Positions 61,497 to 64,000 of a stretch of DNA of 64,000 nucleotides are shown piece by piece. Made by a program: the position numbers and the translations under genes. The notes under the pieces are model-generated. The model was not told where the DNA came from, searched no databases, and saw only the letters and a program-made list of their open reading frames with translations. How positions within the stretch are numbered: position 1 is the first letter of the stretch; every line of letters starts with the position of its first letter. Source of the DNA: Paracoccaceae bacterium (lineage in GTDB: Bacteria > Pseudomonadota > Alphaproteobacteria > Rhodobacterales > Rhodobacteraceae); NCBI GenBank assembly GCA_017852835.1, contig JAFMKS010000003.1, positions 9,535 to 73,534 on the forward strand, given 5' to 3'.

Positions 61497-63152
61497 ATGG
61501 CAGCCTATCAATACGTCTATCACATGCAAGGTGTGTCAAAAACCTATCCAGGTGGCAAAAAATGCTTTGAAAACATTCACTTGTCCTTCCTACCCGGTGT
61601 AAAAATTGGTGTCGTTGGTGTAAACGGCGCGGGTAAATCGACCCTGATGAAAATCATGGCGGGTCTGGATAAAGACTACACGGGCGAGGCATGGTCCGCA
61701 GAGGGTGCCAAAGTCGGCTATCTCCCTCAGGAACCCCACCTAGAAGAAAACATGACCGTGCGTGAAAACGTGATGCTGGGCGTTGCCGAGAAAAAAGCGA
61801 TTCTTGATCGTTATAATGAATTGGCGATGAACTATTCCGACGAAACCGCCGATGAAATGGCCCAACTACAGGATCAGATTGACGCAGAAAACCTATGGGA
61901 TTTGGACAGCCAGATTGACGTGTCGATGGAGGCATTGCGCTGCCCACCTGATGATGCGATGCCTGCTAACCTATCTGGGGGTGAACGACGTCGCGTTGCG
62001 CTGTGCAAATTGCTGCTTGAAGCGCCTGATATGTTGCTGCTTGACGAACCAACCAACCACTTAGACGCGGAAACAATCGCATGGCTGCAACAGCACCTAA
62101 TTGATTACAAGGGCACAATTCTAATCGTCACCCACGACCGTTATTTTCTTGACGATATTACAGGGTGGATTTTGGAATTGGACCGCGGTCGCGGCATCCC
62201 GTATGAGGGCAACTATTCCAGCTGGCTGGAACAAAAAGCTAAGCGTTTGGAACAAGAGGCCCGCGACGACAAAAGCCGTCAAAAAACCTTGGAACGCGAA
62301 TTGGACTGGATACGTCAGGGCGCCAAGGCCCGTCAGGCCAAACAAAAGGCACGGATCAACGCCTACGAAGAATTGGCAAGCCAGTCAGAGCGTGAAAAAA
62401 TCACGCGCGCCCAAATCGTTATTCCAAATGGTCCCCGCCTAGGCAGCAAGGTCATTGAGGTTGAAGGCCTGCAAAAGGCGATGGGAGACAAATTATTAAT
62501 CGAAAACCTGTCCTTCAGCCTGCCGCCAGGGGGCATTGTGGGTGTGATCGGGCCAAACGGCGCGGGTAAATCCACCCTATTCAAAATGCTAACAGGTCAG
62601 GAAAGCCCCGATGCGGGCGCCGTCACCTATGGCGATACAGTTTCCCTGTCCTACGTGGATCAGTCGCGTGATGACCTATTGGACAAAGACACTGTGTGGG
62701 AGGCGATTTCTGGTGGTGCAGAGATCATTCAACTGGGTGATGCCCAAATGAACAGCCGCGCCTATTGCTCTGCCTTTAACTTTAAGGGTGGGGATCAACA
62801 GAAAACCGTGAACCTGCTGTCGGGCGGTGAACGCAACCGGGTGCATATGGCACGCCTGTTGAAATCGGGCGGCAACGTTTTGTTATTGGACGAACCGACC
62901 AACGATTTGGACGTAGAAACATTGCGCGCACTCGAAGATGCCTTGATGGATTTTGCGGGTTGCGCCGTGGTCATTTCTCACGACCGTTTCTTCCTTGACC
63001 GTATCTGCACCCACATCCTTGCGTTCGAGGGCGAGGCACACGTTGAATGGTTCGAAGGCGACTTTTCCGCCTATGAAGAGGATAAGAAACGCCGCCTAGG
63101 TCCAGATGCATTGGAGCCCAAGCGGATTAAACATAAAAAGTTTACACGCTAA
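61497..63152 (+). CDS. ettA: Energy-dependent translational throttle protein EttA (ABC-F)
   Basis: Two ABC domains (GVNGAGKSTLMKIMAG, LSGGERRRVALCKLLLEAPDMLLLDEPTNHLD; GPNGAGKSTLFKMLTG); length 551 aa. Confidence 0.95.
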   Translation: MAAYQYVYHMQGVSKTYPGGKKCFENIHLSFLPGVKIGVVGVNGAGKSTLMKIMAGLDKDYTGEAWSAEGAKVGYLPQEPHLEENMTVRENVMLGVAEKKAILDRYNELAMNYSDETADEMAQLQDQIDAENLWDLDSQIDVSMEALRCPPDDAMPANLSGGERRRVALCKLLLEAPDMLLLDEPTNHLDAETIAWLQQHLIDYKGTILIVTHDRYFLDDITGWILELDRGRGIPYEGNYSSWLEQKAKRLEQEARDDKSRQKTLERELDWIRQGAKARQAKQKARINAYEELASQSEREKITRAQIVIPNGPRLGSKVIEVEGLQKAMGDKLLIENLSFSLPPGGIVGVIGPNGAGKSTLFKMLTGQESPDAGAVTYGDTVSLSYVDQSRDDLLDKDTVWEAISGGAEIIQLGDAQMNSRAYCSAFNFKGGDQQKTVNLLSGGERNRVHMARLLKSGGNVLLLDEPTNDLDVETLRALEDALMDFAGCAVVISHDRFFLDRICTHILAFEGEAHVEWFEGDFSAYEEDKKRRLGPDALEPKRIKHKKFTR

Positions 63153-63156
63153 ATAT

Positions 63157-63209
63157 AAAACGCGCCTTTATTTATTCTTTTATTTCTTCTTTTGATAGGG
63201 GCGCGTTTT
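63157..63209 (+). terminator. Terminator-like hairpin after ettA with long pyrimidine-rich loop
   Basis: aaaacgcgcc / ggcgcgtttt perfect 10-bp arms, 33-nt T-rich loop, T-rich 3' tail. Confidence 0.6.
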
Positions 63210-63332
63210 CTTATTTATAAGAACACCTGCACAGTTTTAAATTTTATTATCAAACTTATATACTCTCGCTTTTTTATTGATTTTTTAACTTTAATATCCT
63301 CTTAATATTTTCGCTTAATATCAGAGGTTATG

Positions 63333-63650
63333 ATGGCGCTGAATTTGAATAAAATGTCGATTGCGAAATTAACTAAATTAATTTCCGACGCACAGGCGGC
63401 CTTGGCCAAAAAACAAGAGGTCGCCGAAAAGGTGCGCAAATTGGCCCAAGATAATGGATTAGATATTAGCGATCTGATGGCTGCGGATAAGCCGAAAAAG
63501 GCCAAAGCCAAAAAGCCCAGAGGTAAGGTTGCCCCAAAGTATAAAAACCCCGCAAACGGGTTAGAAACATGGACAGGCCGCGGGCGTCAACCCCGCTGGG
63601 TTGCCGATGCATTGGCAGGCGGCAAATCATTAGACGATCTATTGATTTAA
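63333..63650 (+). CDS. H-NS family histone-like nucleoid-structuring protein
   Basis: N-terminal coiled coil, C-terminal APKYKNPANGLETWTGRGRQPRWVADALAGGKSLDDLLI. Confidence 0.93.
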   Translation: MALNLNKMSIAKLTKLISDAQAALAKKQEVAEKVRKLAQDNGLDISDLMAADKPKKAKAKKPRGKVAPKYKNPANGLETWTGRGRQPRWVADALAGGKSLDDLLI

Positions 63651-63670
63651 TTTAAATCACTCAGGCTCTG

Positions 63671-63696
63671 GCGGCGTCTTTGATTATGGACGCCGC
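63671..63696 (+). other. Hairpin between the H-NS gene and the downstream small membrane protein gene
   Basis: gcggcgtc / gacgccgc perfect 8-bp stem, 10-nt loop, no T-tract. Confidence 0.5.
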
Positions 63697-63714
63697 GCGG
63701 GTGCAAATGGACGC

Positions 63715-63969
63715 ATGATGACCCTACATACATTGCTGCAATTCTTTGGTTGGATGCTGATGGTCAATCTAGTATTTTTTGCAATTGGTCTATTAAAAAT
63801 TTCTGTTTTCAAAGATATAACATCATCTATGACCGAAAGGCTCTTTGGTGAATTTGGCCAAAAAATGATCGCGGATATCCCAAAAATTTTGATGATTTAT
63901 TGGATCATGATCATCACATTCAATCTAGTTCCCTACATCGCGCTACAGATTTTGCTTTCTGTAAATTGA
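63715..63969 (+). CDS. Small membrane protein (DUF6868-like)
   Basis: 84 aa, two hydrophobic segments: LHTLLQFFGWMLMVNLVFFAIGLLKI...MIYWIMIITFNLVPYIALQILL. Confidence 0.65.
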   Translation: MMTLHTLLQFFGWMLMVNLVFFAIGLLKISVFKDITSSMTERLFGEFGQKMIADIPKILMIYWIMIITFNLVPYIALQILLSVN

Positions 63970-64000
63970 TATTTATTGGGCGCGATACCACAAGCATCCT

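Overview
The window looks like chromosomal DNA from a Rhodobacterales/Roseobacter-type alphaproteobacterium; this is inferred from gene content (MipZ, RpoE-ChrR, class I LysRS, NDUFS4-like subunit, DUF2125). It is densely coded. Recognisable loci include leuA with a leucine-rich leader peptide and attenuator-like inverted repeats; infA-maf-RNase E/G; a divergent tesA / ybbA-ybbP pair; the rod operon mreBCD-mrdA-rodA with a coupled 2-hydroxyacid dehydrogenase; an orphan formate dehydrogenase alpha subunit; two saccharopine-dehydrogenase genes; rpoE-chrR; mutL-rmuC-mipZ; a homogentisate cluster (marR/hmgA-fahA-MBL-FAD hydroxylase-DUF2783-maiA); uvrB; lysK; nadD; ettA; and an H-NS family gene. 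The most unusual observations are: (i) a globin-coupled chemoreceptor gene with four in-frame stop codons, no frameshift, and substituted heme-ligand and signalling-tip residues; (ii) a premature TAA at codon 7 of maiA inside an otherwise intact homogentisate operon; (iii) two more gene remnants, an MscS channel and an alpha/beta-hydrolase-like gene; (iv) the leuA leader peptide with nested long-range inverted repeats; (v) a near-consensus RpoE autoregulatory promoter; (vi) a MhaAB-like hydroxylase plus small-protein pair feeding homogentisate. I found no CRISPR array, tRNA, rRNA, transposase, phage or defence island, and no convincing wholly new multi-gene system. All family calls come from reading the translations by eye; no searches were run.
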